The position numbers were made by a program, and so were the translations under genes. A stretch of DNA of 64,000 bases from the NCBI GenBank assembly GCA_963796705.1, contig CAWCMK010000004.1, forward strand, positions 186,001-250,000. Reading direction: 5' to 3'. Shown here in pieces: positions 7,964 through 16,578 of this stretch; position 1 is the first letter of the stretch; each line of letters starts with the position of its first letter. Below the pieces are notes generated by a model, which was not told the DNA's origin, made no database searches, and saw nothing but the letters and a program-made list of their open reading frames with translations. The DNA is from VRUE01 sp963796705. Its GTDB lineage: Bacteria > Actinomycetota > Thermoleophilia > Solirubrobacterales > 70-9.

Positions 7964-9298
7964 CTAGTGATGGTGCTTCTTGTGTTTGTGGTGCTTTTTG
8001 TGTTTGTGGTGTTTTTTGTGTTTGTGGTGGCGATGGACCGGCTGGCCGGCCGAGAGGCCGCCGCCACCCGCCGCCGGGCTCGCCCCCCCTTCTTCTGTGC
8101 CCGAGAGGAGCCCCGTCATGGCGGTGACATTGCTCGGCCCAGCTGTCGGCGGCGAAAGCGCTTCGAAGGAATTCCCCCCGTCGGCTATGCCGATCTGCTG
8201 GATCGCCTGACCCTGAACGCCGGCATAGACCGTGTTGCCGAGGGTAAGCAGCGACTCAATCGGGCCTGCATTCGAGTCCACCGGCAACTCGCCGGTCTGG
8301 GTTGGCCCACCGGGGGCGATCTCAAGCAGCGCCCCGCCGCCGGGATTTCCGGTCGGGTCGTGCACCGCGCTGAGGACCCGGTTGCCGGCGACGGTGATGG
8401 CAGCGCCGCTGGTTCCGTCGATGGGAGTGATCGGGGCGACATTCCCTCCACTGACGGAGCCGCCCCCAACCGAGAAGATCCCGACTCCAAATACATAGGT
8501 CGGGGCGCCTTCGATTATGGCGCCTGCCTCATTGCCGTTCAAGGCAAGCAGGTTCGCGTTCATCGCCATCGCCATCGGCCCGCCGCAGCAGGGCACGATC
8601 GGGTTGACTCCTGCTTGAGTGATCCCGAAGCCCGATCCGAACCCCACTTCTCCGGTCTGGTGGTTGATCTGGCCGTCGTAGAGGAAGTTCTGGGGCGTCA
8701 GGAATTCTTTGTATTCGACCGGGACCACCGAGAGGAGCGCGAGCTGGTCGCCCGTCCCGGTGACCCCCTCGTAGCTACCACTCGATGGAGTGACGCTGCC
8801 GACGCTGGTAAGCGAGCCATCGTTCGGGTCGACGGCGATCTCGTCCAGGCGCGCGACTTTGCATGGCAGTGCCACGCAATCCATCACGTAGAGCATCGAC
8901 TTGGTCCCGGCTCCGAACTGACCGACGCCGTCGAAGCCGTACATCGCGTTCGGGAAGCTGGCGTAGTTGAAGCTGCCAAACGGGGAGCCGTCCTGGACCA
9001 GACCCCCGGTTTCCTGGTCGGTCGTGAAGTGCGTGATCGCGTAGTGACCGGACTGCGGAGCTAGCTCGTAGACGTTGACGCCGTTGGCAGCGTGCACCGT
9101 TGCCATAGCGACCGCAGACCCCGCGCCCACATTCCCACCGACCGGCGCCAGCTGTCCTTTCGCCCCCACCGCGACGGCTTGGACTCCGGTGCCATCACCC
9201 GCATAGACATAGCCGGTCGGATCGGCCTGTGCGAGGGGGCAACAGGCTGAAATAAACGCTATCGCGGCGAGTGCGGCGAAGGTTGCACGTGAATGCAT
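7964..9298 (-). CDS. Secreted protein with His/Lys-rich C-terminal tail
   Basis: A 444-aa protein with a signal sequence (SRATFAALAAIAFISACCPLAQA) and then a beta-propeller-like body: repeated short segments such as GYVYAGDGTGVQAVAV, SMLYVMD, VARLDEIAVDP and NTVYAGVQGQAIQQI suggest WD/YVTN-type blades. The last 23 residues are almost only His and Lys, in three 6-residue HHKHKK units, after a Gly/Ala linker. The tail could bind metal ions, anionic polymers or DNA. No enzyme motif is visible. It probably forms an operon with the collagen-like gene. Confidence 0.65.
   Translation of the reverse strand: MHSRATFAALAAIAFISACCPLAQADPTGYVYAGDGTGVQAVAVGAKGQLAPVGGNVGAGSAVAMATVHAANGVNVYELAPQSGHYAITHFTTDQETGGLVQDGSPFGSFNYASFPNAMYGFDGVGQFGAGTKSMLYVMDCVALPCKVARLDEIAVDPNDGSLTSVGSVTPSSGSYEGVTGTGDQLALLSVVPVEYKEFLTPQNFLYDGQINHQTGEVGFGSGFGITQAGVNPIVPCCGGPMAMAMNANLLALNGNEAGAIIEGAPTYVFGVGIFSVGGGSVSGGNVAPITPIDGTSGAAITVAGNRVLSAVHDPTGNPGGGALLEIAPGGPTQTGELPVDSNAGPIESLLTLGNTVYAGVQGQAIQQIGIADGGNSFEALSPPTAGPSNVTAMTGLLSGTEEGGASPAAGGGGLSAGQPVHRHHKHKKHHKHKKHHKHKKHHH
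7967..8033. repeat. 18-nt tandem repeats encoding the HHKHKK tail
   Basis: Three or more copies of an 18-nt unit (GTGGTGNTTTTTGTGTTT on the plus strand). The low GC and T richness contrast sharply with surrounding DNA. Such a repeat can change copy number by slippage in multiples of six residues. Confidence 0.75.
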
Positions 9299-9958
9299 TA
9301 AGGAAACACCGGCGCAGCAGACACTAACAGCCCTAACCTCGGGCAGCGATCCTTTCGAATGGGATCGGATCTGCTACGGGATCGGAATCCGGGGCAGTGC
9401 CGTTGGGGCATCACTCCCGCTTCGCGCGGAGGATGTCGCGCAAAAGTAAGGGCGCGACAGCCGGCGGCTCCTCGATTTCCACCGGTACCGCTGCTCTCAG
9501 TCTGGTGACTCCCGGGCGCTCGCCGGTCGTCGGTCCTGTCCCCCGACCTACTTGCAGCAATAGCGCCGCGCCAGGCGGTCCTCAACCCCTTCGGGGGTCG
9601 GGCGCGAAGCACCCTTGACCACCGCCTGGCGCGGCGCTTCAATTTACAGGTAGGTCGGGGGGCTGAGCGCGGTTCAGGGCAGGTGGGCGGCGGGGGCTGC
9701 GCTGGGGGAGCGGGACGAGCGCACCCTGGAGGCGGTCAAGAGGCGAAGTGCCCGATCGCCTGATGACCGACCGTCGTCGGCAAACATTAGGCCTATTGAA
9801 GCGCCCCCATAGCGCCCAGTTCGGCCGCCGCTCGGAGGGTCATCGGACCTGATATGTAATTTCCCCCAACCTAAACTGATTGGTCGAGATCACGGCAGCG
9901 AATCCTAGAGGTCGGAGCCGGGTTAGTAATGTGTCCGACCCGAGGGAGAGGGACCTGA
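9299..9958. other. 660-bp intergenic region
   Basis: No coding frame is convincing. It separates the minus-strand His-tail gene from the plus-strand secreted-protein gene, so it must hold two divergent promoters. Its main landmark is the long hairpin at 9540-9661. Confidence 0.6.
9540..9661. ncRNA. Long imperfect hairpin (structured RNA or MITE-like element)
   Basis: A 12-bp perfect outer stem (9540-9551 with 9650-9661) encloses a 17-bp perfect inner stem (9563-9579 with 9621-9637) and a small central CCCC-TTC-GGGG hairpin. Unpaired internal loops of about 11-12 nt sit on both sides. A 122-nt element with two long perfect stems is unlikely by chance. It could be a non-coding RNA, a terminator-like structure, or a small non-autonomous mobile element. 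Confidence 0.45.
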
Positions 9959-10444
9959 ATGCGAGGGACGCTGACGACAGCCTTCTTGGTGCTCGCCGTG
10001 ACGCTTGTCGCGGCCGCCACCGCCTGGGCAGAAGAAGCGCCGAGCCGCGAAGAATATGTCGCGAAGGTCGACCCGATCTGCCAGAAGAACACCGAAGCGA
10101 ACAAACGGATCCTGCAGGGGGCGAGCCAGAAGGTGAATTCCGGCAAGCTCGATCAGGCGGGGGCCCAGTTCGCGCGCGCCGCGGCGGCCTTCGGGAAGTC
10201 GGTCAAAGAAATCGTCGCCGTGCCACGCCCCCCCGCCGACAGTCCCCGCCTGGAAAAGTGGTTCGGCTTTTTGCAGAAAATCCAGGTCAACCTCGGCAAG
10301 GTCGGCAAGGCACTGAAGGAGGGCAACAAAGTCAAGGCCGTGCACGAAAAAATCCGCGCCGAACGCAGCAGCAACGCGGCCAACAACGTCAGCTTTGTCT
10401 TCGGCTTCAGGTACTGCCACCTGAAGGCCTCGCAGTTCAAATAG
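9959..10444 (+). CDS. Small secreted protein, unknown function
   Basis: A 161-aa protein with a clear signal peptide (TTAFLVLAVTLVAAATAWA, cleavage near residue 24) and a helical, Lys-rich mature part. Two cysteines, in VDPICQKNTEANKR near residue 41 and FRYCHLKAS near the end, could form a disulfide. The VDPIC..NT.AN motif is familiar from small exported proteins of Solirubrobacterales, but I know no function. It converges with the SDR gene and overlaps it by 8 bp. Confidence 0.65.
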   Translation: MRGTLTTAFLVLAVTLVAAATAWAEEAPSREEYVAKVDPICQKNTEANKRILQGASQKVNSGKLDQAGAQFARAAAAFGKSVKEIVAVPRPPADSPRLEKWFGFLQKIQVNLGKVGKALKEGNKVKAVHEKIRAERSSNAANNVSFVFGFRYCHLKASQFK

Positions 10445-11255
10445 GCGGCTCGGGCCGCGTCTGTTCGGCGGCGGTGCTGGTCGTGAGTGTCGCCGCGGCG
10501 CCGCCGCTCAGCAGCCGCCGGAGGAGCCCGGGTGCGAGGACTCGCAGCGCCGCGGGCACCGCGTAATAGCGCGGTACGTAACGTTCGGCTCGCCCCCGCG
10601 GGCCGGCATCGATAATCGCCTCCGCGACCCGCTCGGGCCTTGAGACCAGCCAGCGGGTAAGTGCCCTGTCGCGCAGCTCGGTCGCCGGGAAGCCCTCGGT
10701 CGCGATGTATCCGGGTAAAACCAGGCCGACGTGGACCCCCGCGGCGCGCTCCTCCGCATAGAGCGCATCGGACCATCCGATCAGCGCGAACTTGCTCGCC
10801 GAGTAGGCCCCGGTCCTGGCGCGGGCGACCCGACCGGCCGTGCTGGCGACGTTGACGATCGCCGCCGGCGCCGCGCTGCGCAGGGCCGGCAGCAGCGCCT
10901 CGGTGAGACGCACGACCGCATCGAAGTTCAGTTCCATGTGACGACGGACGTTCTCGTAGCCGCCCTCGGCGAAGGCCGCCCGCCAGGCGGCCCCGGCGTT
11001 GTTGACCAAGAGCGTCAGCCCGCCCAGCCGCTGCTCGACATGGGCGCGCACCCGCTCGGGAGCCTCGGCCTCGGTCAGGTCGACGGCGACGTAGCTCGCC
11101 TCGCAGGGAAGCGCCGCGGCGAGCGCCCGCAGGCGCTCCTCGCGCCTTGCGACGAGGAGCAGCCGGGTGCCCGGCTCGCGCGCCAGGCGGCGCGCCGTCG
11201 CCTCGCCGATCCCGCTCGAGGCGCCGGTCACCACCGCTGCGATCTGGGCGGCCAC
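10437..11255 (-). CDS. Short-chain dehydrogenase/reductase
   Basis: A 272-aa classical SDR. It has the NAD(P) motif TGASSGIG, the structural motif NNAG and the catalytic S...Y-x-x-x-K (NVASTAGRV... AYSASK). Arg residues after the first beta strand (LLLVARREERL) suggest NADP(H). A C-terminal amphipathic extension (LRVLAPGLLRRLL) resembles membrane-associated lipid-modifying SDRs. The GTG at 11255 was chosen because the homologous region starts there. A TAAGTT -10-like box lies 8 nt upstream, so the mRNA may be leaderless. Substrate unknown. Confidence 0.85.
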   Translation of the reverse strand: MAAQIAAVVTGASSGIGEATARRLAREPGTRLLLVARREERLRALAAALPCEASYVAVDLTEAEAPERVRAHVEQRLGGLTLLVNNAGAAWRAAFAEGGYENVRRHMELNFDAVVRLTEALLPALRSAAPAAIVNVASTAGRVARARTGAYSASKFALIGWSDALYAEERAAGVHVGLVLPGYIATEGFPATELRDRALTRWLVSRPERVAEAIIDAGPRGRAERYVPRYYAVPAALRVLAPGLLRRLLSGGAAATLTTSTAAEQTRPEPPI

Positions 11256-11322
11256 GGTGGAGAACTTATTCGAATCCTGTGGAGGCGCGTGTCTCGCGGA
11301 AGAGACATACTGCTGCACTCGA

Positions 11323-12375
11323 ATGACACAGACACCGCAACTGCTCGACCAACTGCTGCATGCGGGCGCCCCCTCGGGATATGAGGGGCCGGCCGCCTCG
11401 GTGTGGCGGCAGGCGGCCTCATTCGCCAGCCTCTCCAGCGATGGGCTCGGTTCCTCGGTGGCCCGAATCGGCGAGCAGGGCCCGCTCCTGGCCGCCGTCG
11501 GCCATATCGATGAGATCGGTCTGGTCGTCACCCACATCGACGAGCAGGGCTTTCTGTACTTCAGCCCGATCGGTGGCTGGGATCCCCAGATCCTGGTCGG
11601 ACAACGAGTCGAGCTGCGCAGCCGCGAGCGCCTCGTGCCCGGGGTCGTGGGGCGCAAGCCGATCCACCTGCTCGACGCCGACCAGCGCAAGAAGGTCGTC
11701 GAGCTCAAGGGCCTGCACATCGACATCGGCGCCGCCGACCGCGAGGCCGCGCAGCGATTGGTCCGGGTCGGCGACCCGGCGGTGATCGCGGCCGAGCCGC
11801 TCTCCCTGGATGGCAGCCGGCTGGCCTCGCGCTCGATGGACAACCGGTTGGGCGCCTACGTCGTGCTCGAGGCCCTGCGCCGCGTCGAGGAGCGCGACTC
11901 GCTGCAGGGAACGAGCTTCGCGGCGATCGCCGCCGTGCAGGAGGAGGTCGGCCTCTTCGGGGCCCGCACCTCCGCCTTCGCGGTGCAACCCGATCTGGCG
12001 ATCGCGATCGACGTCACCCACGCCACCGACGCGCCAGGCGTCGAGGAGAAGCAGGTCGGCAGCCACCCGCTCGGATCGGGTCCCGTGATCGGTCGCGGAT
12101 CGACCCTCTCACCGAAGTTATTCGAGCTCCTCGTCGAGGCCGCCGAGGGCGCCGGAATCGAGCACACGATCGCCGCCAGCGGGCGCGGCACCAGCACCGA
12201 TGCGGACGCGATCCAGATCTCCCGCTCGGGGGTGCCGACGGGTCTGGTCTCGATCCCGCTGCGATACATGCACTCCCCGGTCGAGGTCGTCGACCTCGAG
12301 GACGTCGAGGCGACGGTCGAGCTGATCGCCGCTTTTGCCGGTGGGCTCGCCGCCGACGTCGACCTCAGCCGCTAG
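11323..12375 (+). CDS. M42 family metallopeptidase (glutamyl aminopeptidase/endoglucanase-like)
   Basis: A 350-aa cytosolic dinuclear-metal aminopeptidase. Visible ligands and catalytic residues are GHIDEIG (His and Asp), the bridging Asp in SMDNRLGAY, the catalytic Glu pair QEEVGLFGA, Asp in AIDVTHA and His in RYMHSPVE near the C-terminus. The family forms large dodecameric shells that trim peptides. The ATG at 11323 is preferred over the longer frame because the family begins with this LLDQLLHAGAPSGYEG segment. Divergent from the SDR gene with a shared 67-bp promoter region. Confidence 0.9.
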   Translation: MTQTPQLLDQLLHAGAPSGYEGPAASVWRQAASFASLSSDGLGSSVARIGEQGPLLAAVGHIDEIGLVVTHIDEQGFLYFSPIGGWDPQILVGQRVELRSRERLVPGVVGRKPIHLLDADQRKKVVELKGLHIDIGAADREAAQRLVRVGDPAVIAAEPLSLDGSRLASRSMDNRLGAYVVLEALRRVEERDSLQGTSFAAIAAVQEEVGLFGARTSAFAVQPDLAIAIDVTHATDAPGVEEKQVGSHPLGSGPVIGRGSTLSPKLFELLVEAAEGAGIEHTIAASGRGTSTDADAIQISRSGVPTGLVSIPLRYMHSPVEVVDLEDVEATVELIAAFAGGLAADVDLSR

Positions 12376-12385
12376 CCCGCACCTC

Positions 12386-13438
12386 TCAGGCGACGCTGAA
12401 GAAGACTCGATCACGGCCACCGGCCTTGGCCGCATACAGGGCCTCGTCGGCGCGCTGCACGACATCATCGGCATCAAAGCCACCGGGCCGCGAGAGGGCG
12501 GCACCGATGCTGACCGTGATCCGCACCCCGACCGGACGCAGCTCGTGGACGGCGCGACGCAGCCGCTCGGCGACCCCGACTGCATCGGCCTTCGCGGCGC
12601 CGGGCAGCACCACGAGGAGCTCCTCGCCGCCGACCCGGTAGATCGAGTCGCCGGCCCGCAGATGGGCCCGCATCGTGTTGGCGACCTCCTGCAGGACCTC
12701 GTCGCCGACCGCGTGACCGAGGCGGTCGTTGACGCGCTTGAAGTGGTCGAGGTCACAGAGCAACAGCGCGTGGGAGAGCTCGGCCCCATCGGGACCGGCG
12801 CCGTCGAGCTCGGCCAGGCGCTGCTCGAGCGCGTTGCGGTTAAAGAGCCCGGTCAGGGGGTCGACGCTCGAGCGTCGACGGTGGGCGCGATCGGATTCAA
12901 CCAGCGCACCCGAGAGCGCCACGGTGCTGAGCACGAGGACGATCGCCGCGACCACGTCCTCCTGGGCGGCAACCGCCCGGGCCGGATCGACGCCGTAGGT
13001 GCAGAGCAGCAACAGGACGAGCAGATAGCCGGTTCCGATCGCGATCCCGCGGGGCTCAAAGCGGGCGCCGAGGGTCACCGCCGGCAGCGCGAACCACATC
13101 AGCGCCGGGCTCGCCGCGCCGCCGGTCGAGACCACGGCGCCGGCGAGCAGCAGCGGCATCAGCCCCCAGGCGAGGGCGATCCATGCGGCCGGATGGGCGC
13201 TGCGGCGCATGCAGCGATCGGCCACCGCGAAACCGCCGAATCCGAGCAGCAGCGGCGCCAGCCACCACCAGCCCAGGCGTGGTGCGAGCGCCAGGAGTCC
13301 CGTCGCGAGAATCCCGAAGCAGAGGGCCCGGTAGCGGCGCAGGCGCTGCTCCATATCGAGCAGCCGCTCGCGCCGGGCGGCATCGCGGATCGCCGCGAGC
13401 GACTCCTTGGCCTCAGCTCTGGTTGCGATCATCACCAC
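12386..13438 (-). CDS. Membrane-bound diguanylate cyclase (GGDEF domain)
   Basis: A 350-aa protein. Residues about 35-165 form five or six membrane helices with no extra sensor domain. The C-terminal GGDEF domain has DLDHFKRVNDRLGH (Mg/GTP loop) and the active-site motif GGEEL, a functional variant of GGDEF. It should make cyclic di-GMP. No RxxD inhibitory site is obvious directly before the motif. It is convergent with the M42 gene (10-bp gap). It belongs to the accessory block inserted between efp and pepP. Confidence 0.88.
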   Translation of the reverse strand: MVMIATRAEAKESLAAIRDAARRERLLDMEQRLRRYRALCFGILATGLLALAPRLGWWWLAPLLLGFGGFAVADRCMRRSAHPAAWIALAWGLMPLLLAGAVVSTGGAASPALMWFALPAVTLGARFEPRGIAIGTGYLLVLLLLCTYGVDPARAVAAQEDVVAAIVLVLSTVALSGALVESDRAHRRRSSVDPLTGLFNRNALEQRLAELDGAGPDGAELSHALLLCDLDHFKRVNDRLGHAVGDEVLQEVANTMRAHLRAGDSIYRVGGEELLVVLPGAAKADAVGVAERLRRAVHELRPVGVRITVSIGAALSRPGGFDADDVVQRADEALYAAKAGGRDRVFFSVA

Positions 13439-13512
13439 AGCGCTCGGCCCGGACCCCCCGGCCTCTGAATCCTGCAGGCGTGGACCCTTAGCGTTGCACG
13501 GCTTCGCCCGTG

Positions 13513-14571
13513 CTAGCTGACGAACTCCAGCTCTTTAGAGAGCCCGCTGAGATTTCGGTTGCCGGCCTCACCGACGATCAGGAGGTCCTCGATCCTCACC
13601 CCGAACTCCCCCGGCAGATAGATACCGGGCTCGACGGTGACGACTTCACCGGCGCAGAGCCGATCCTCGGAGCGCTGCGAGAGTCGCGGCGCCTCATGGA
13701 CCTCGAGGCCGACCCCATGACCGAGGCTGTGGCCGAAGTGTTCACCGTGTCCCGCCTCCTCGATCAGCTCGCGGGCGACGCCGTCGAGCGCCTCGCCCTG
13801 CGCTCCGACGAGAAGGGCCTCAAGCGCCGCCGCCTGGGCCCGCCTGACGAGCTGATAGACCTCGCGGGCGCGCTCCCCGGGGTCGCCGACGGCGAAGGTT
13901 CGGGTCCCGTCTGAGCAGTATCCGTCGAGCTTTGCCCCCATGTCGAAGACGACCAGCTCCCCGACGCCGATCTGCCGCTCGCCGGGCTCGGCGTGGGGCA
14001 GCGCCCCGTTGGGCCCGGCGGCGACGATCGCCGGAAAGGCGGGCTCAGCGCCGAGCTCACGAATCCGCGCTTCGGCGGCGAGGGCGACGTCGCGCTCGCT
14101 GCGGCCCCCGAGCCCCCGCTCCAGTGACCAGCGCCAGACCTCGTCGGCCAGCTCGGCGGCGGCGGCGATCGCCGCCAGCTCGCCGGCATCCTTGACGCGG
14201 CGCAGTTTCTCCACCGTCCCCCCGCAGGCCACCAGCTCGACGTCCTCGGCGAGCTTCTCGCGCAGCCGCTCCAGTGTCCGCACCGAGACGTGATCGTCCT
14301 CAAAGCCGACCCTGCCCGAGAGCTGCTCGGCGATGCCGCCGAGCCAGTCCTCGCGCACGGTCACCACATCCCAGCCCTCGACCTCGGCCTCGGCCCGCTC
14401 GGTGTAGCGGAAGTCGGTCAAGAAAACGCGGCTGCCCGGGCCACAGACGCAGGCGCCATTGGTGCCTCCGAACCCGGTCAGGTAGCGGACGTTGATCAGG
14501 TCGGTGACGAGAACCTGCTCGAACTCTGCCTCCGCCACGCGCTCCGCCAGGCGCTCAGCGCGACCCCGCAT
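13513..14571 (-). CDS. pepP: Xaa-Pro aminopeptidase (M24B)
   Basis: A 352-aa two-domain peptidase: a creatinase-like N domain (LVTDLINVRYLTGFGGTNGA) and a pita-bread catalytic domain with the dimetal ligands in VVFDMGAKLDGYCSDGTRTF (two Asp), GHSLGHGVGLEVHE (His), TVEPGIYL (Glu) and a final Glu in VRIEDLLIV. It releases N-terminal residues before proline. The long frame to 14907 is an artefact; the ATG at 14571 overlaps the aroQ stop by one base. aroQ-pepP-efp is a common bacterial order; here efp lies 7 kb away. Confidence 0.92.
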   Translation of the reverse strand: MRGRAERLAERVAEAEFEQVLVTDLINVRYLTGFGGTNGACVCGPGSRVFLTDFRYTERAEAEVEGWDVVTVREDWLGGIAEQLSGRVGFEDDHVSVRTLERLREKLAEDVELVACGGTVEKLRRVKDAGELAAIAAAAELADEVWRWSLERGLGGRSERDVALAAEARIRELGAEPAFPAIVAAGPNGALPHAEPGERQIGVGELVVFDMGAKLDGYCSDGTRTFAVGDPGERAREVYQLVRRAQAAALEALLVGAQGEALDGVARELIEEAGHGEHFGHSLGHGVGLEVHEAPRLSQRSEDRLCAGEVVTVEPGIYLPGEFGVRIEDLLIVGEAGNRNLSGLSKELEFVS

Positions 14572-15029
14572 CAGCCCTCCGTCACGCCGAGCTCCGCGGC
14601 GAGCGTTTGCAGCGCGAGGCGGTAGCCCTCCGGGCCCTTCCCCGAGATCTTCGCCAGGACCAACCCGTCGAAGACCGAGAGCCGGCGCCACTCCTCTCGC
14701 GACTCCACGTCGGAGAGATGGACCTCCACCGCGGGCAGCTGGGCCACGTCGAGGGCGTCGGCGATCGCGCGGCTGTAGTGGGTCCAGGCGCCGGCGTTGA
14801 CCAGGGCGGCTTCGGCGACCTCGGGCAGCCTGTGCAGGTACTCGACGAACTCGCCCTCGGAGTTGGTCTGAAAGAAGATCGGTTCGAGCCCCAGCTCGCG
14901 CGCCCAACCGGAGATCCGCATCTCCAGGTCGCTCAGCGAGAGGCCCCCATAGGTCGAGGCGCCGCGGCGCTCGAGGACGTCGAAGTTGACGCCGTGAAGG
15001 ACGGCGACGCGGTTGTGGGCGCTGTTCAT
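14571..15029 (-). CDS. aroQ: Type II 3-dehydroquinate dehydratase
   Basis: A 152-aa enzyme of the dodecameric type II class, third step of the shikimate pathway. Motifs: GVNFDVLERRG in place of the usual GPNLNxLGxRE, QTNSEGEFVEYLH, LVNAGAWTHYSRAIADAL (the substrate-binding NPGAxTHxSxAxxDAL motif with A for P) and VEVHLSDVESREEWR. The active-site Tyr of the usual L-G-x-R-E-x-x-x-Y loop corresponds to Tyr in ASTYGGLS. The ATG at 15029 follows aroKB by 13 bp. Confidence 0.92.
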   Translation of the reverse strand: MNSAHNRVAVLHGVNFDVLERRGASTYGGLSLSDLEMRISGWARELGLEPIFFQTNSEGEFVEYLHRLPEVAEAALVNAGAWTHYSRAIADALDVAQLPAVEVHLSDVESREEWRRLSVFDGLVLAKISGKGPEGYRLALQTLAAELGVTEG

Positions 15030-15042
15030 CGGGACACCTTCC

Positions 15043-16575
15043 TCATCGCAACTCTTCCACGGCGGCGCGGACCTTGTCGTCCTCGGGGACCTGACCCGGC
15101 AGCGGCTCGCCGGGCTCGGAGAGCAAAACGAAGCCGACGCCCGCCGCGGTGCGCTTCTTGTCGCGTCCCAGGGCCTCGAGCACCGCCTCGAGTTCAACCT
15201 CCGCCTCGAGGCGCACGGGCAGCCCCTGGCGCGAGAGGATCCGCCGCACCTCCTCGCGCAGCTCGGGGGCCTCGGAGAGGCGCAGTGCGGCGAGCAGCCC
15301 GAGGCCGACGGCCTCGCCGTGGCGGTAGCGCCCGTAGCCGCTCGCGGCCTCGATCGCGTGCCCGACCGTGTGGCCGAGGTTGAGCACCTGGCGGAGTCCC
15401 TCGTCGCGCTCGTCGGCGGCGACGATCGCGCACTTGTAGCGGGCGCAGGCGAGGATCACGTCTGCCAGGTCCCCCGGGTCGAGCTCCTCGATCGCCCGCA
15501 CTCGATCCCAGAGCGTGCCGCCGGCCAGCAGTCCCGTCTTCAGCACCTCGACGAAGCCGGCGGCCAGCTCCTTGGCCGGCAACGTCACCAGGGTCGTGGG
15601 GTCGGCGATCACCGCCGCCGGCAGCTGGTAGGCACCGGCGTAGTTCTTGCCCTCGGGCAAATCGACGCCGGTCTTGCCGCCGTAGGCCGAGTCGACCTGA
15701 GAGACAAGCGTCGTCGGCACCTGGATCAGCGGCACGCCGCGCTGGTAGAGGTGGGCGCAGAAGCCGGCCAGGTCCCCGACGACCCCCCCGCCGAGGGCTA
15801 TCAGGTGGTCCTCCCTCCTCATTCCCGAGCGCGCCAGCTCCCGCAGGACGCGCTCGGCGCTGGCCATCGTCTTCGCTCCCTCGCCGGGCTCGACCTCGAC
15901 CAGGGCGGTGAGTTCACCGAGGCGCTCCGCGTAGAGGCCGGCCACCGAGGTGTCGCTGACGCAGAAGCGGCGCCCGGTCAGCGGCCAGCAGTCGGCTTCC
16001 AGCAGACCCGAGCCGACGTAGATCGGGTACTCGCCCGAGGCGCTCGCCGCCCAGAGCATCCGTGTCCCCGCTGGCAGCCCCTCCAGCGCCTGGATCGCCG
16101 GCAGCGCCCGCACGATCATCGCCGGATCACCGACCGGAAGCACCGCGTCGGCGAGCGATTCATAAAGCGGCGTGCGCTCGACCAACAGGCGCTCGAATAG
16201 CTCCTCGTCCTGGGCCAGGGGCCGGTCGCTGGCGGCGTCGACGCGCAGCCGAGCGGTCCTGCGGTCGACGTCGAGCCAGACCACGATGTGCCGGCCGAGC
16301 TCGCCGCGGACGCGCTCTGAGAGGACCGAGCCGCCCCCGAGGGCGACCACCCCGCCGTCGGCCTCGGCGAGCAGCTCGCCGACGAGCTCGGACTCAAGCG
16401 CGCGGAACTCCTCCTCCCCGCGCTCCTCGAAGAACTGCCGCAGCGGGATCCCGACCCGCTCCTCGATCTGCTGATCGACGTCCTCGATCGGATCCAGCGC
16501 AGCTGCAAGGGAGCGGGCGGCGCTCGACTTGCCAGCTCCCATGAAACCGATCAGGACGATCGCCGGCCGGGCCAC
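15043..16575 (-). CDS. aroKB: Bifunctional shikimate kinase / 3-dehydroquinate synthase
   Basis: A 510-aa fusion. Residues 1-165 are shikimate kinase with Walker A GFMGAGKSS (10-18), the DVDQQIEERVG shikimate-binding segment and VALGGGSV. Residues about 178-510 are 3-dehydroquinate synthase with the NAD motif GGGVVGDLAGF, PTTLVSQVDSAYGGKTGVD and the zinc His pair NLGHTVGHA plus Glu in AAGFVEVLKTG. It carries out steps 2 and 5 of the shikimate pathway. Separate aroK and aroB genes are usual; the fusion is known in some lineages. It lies 3 bp after aroC. Confidence 0.95.
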   Translation of the reverse strand: MARPAIVLIGFMGAGKSSAARSLAAALDPIEDVDQQIEERVGIPLRQFFEERGEEEFRALESELVGELLAEADGGVVALGGGSVLSERVRGELGRHIVVWLDVDRRTARLRVDAASDRPLAQDEELFERLLVERTPLYESLADAVLPVGDPAMIVRALPAIQALEGLPAGTRMLWAASASGEYPIYVGSGLLEADCWPLTGRRFCVSDTSVAGLYAERLGELTALVEVEPGEGAKTMASAERVLRELARSGMRREDHLIALGGGVVGDLAGFCAHLYQRGVPLIQVPTTLVSQVDSAYGGKTGVDLPEGKNYAGAYQLPAAVIADPTTLVTLPAKELAAGFVEVLKTGLLAGGTLWDRVRAIEELDPGDLADVILACARYKCAIVAADERDEGLRQVLNLGHTVGHAIEAASGYGRYRHGEAVGLGLLAALRLSEAPELREEVRRILSRQGLPVRLEAEVELEAVLEALGRDKKRTAAGVGFVLLSEPGEPLPGQVPEDDKVRAAVEELR

Positions 16576-16578
16576 GGC

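Noticed and set aside
7970..8033. Tandem 18-nt repeats as a CRISPR array
   Set aside because: Repeats are contiguous with no spacers and lie in frame inside a gene. No CRISPR array or cas gene was seen anywhere in the window.
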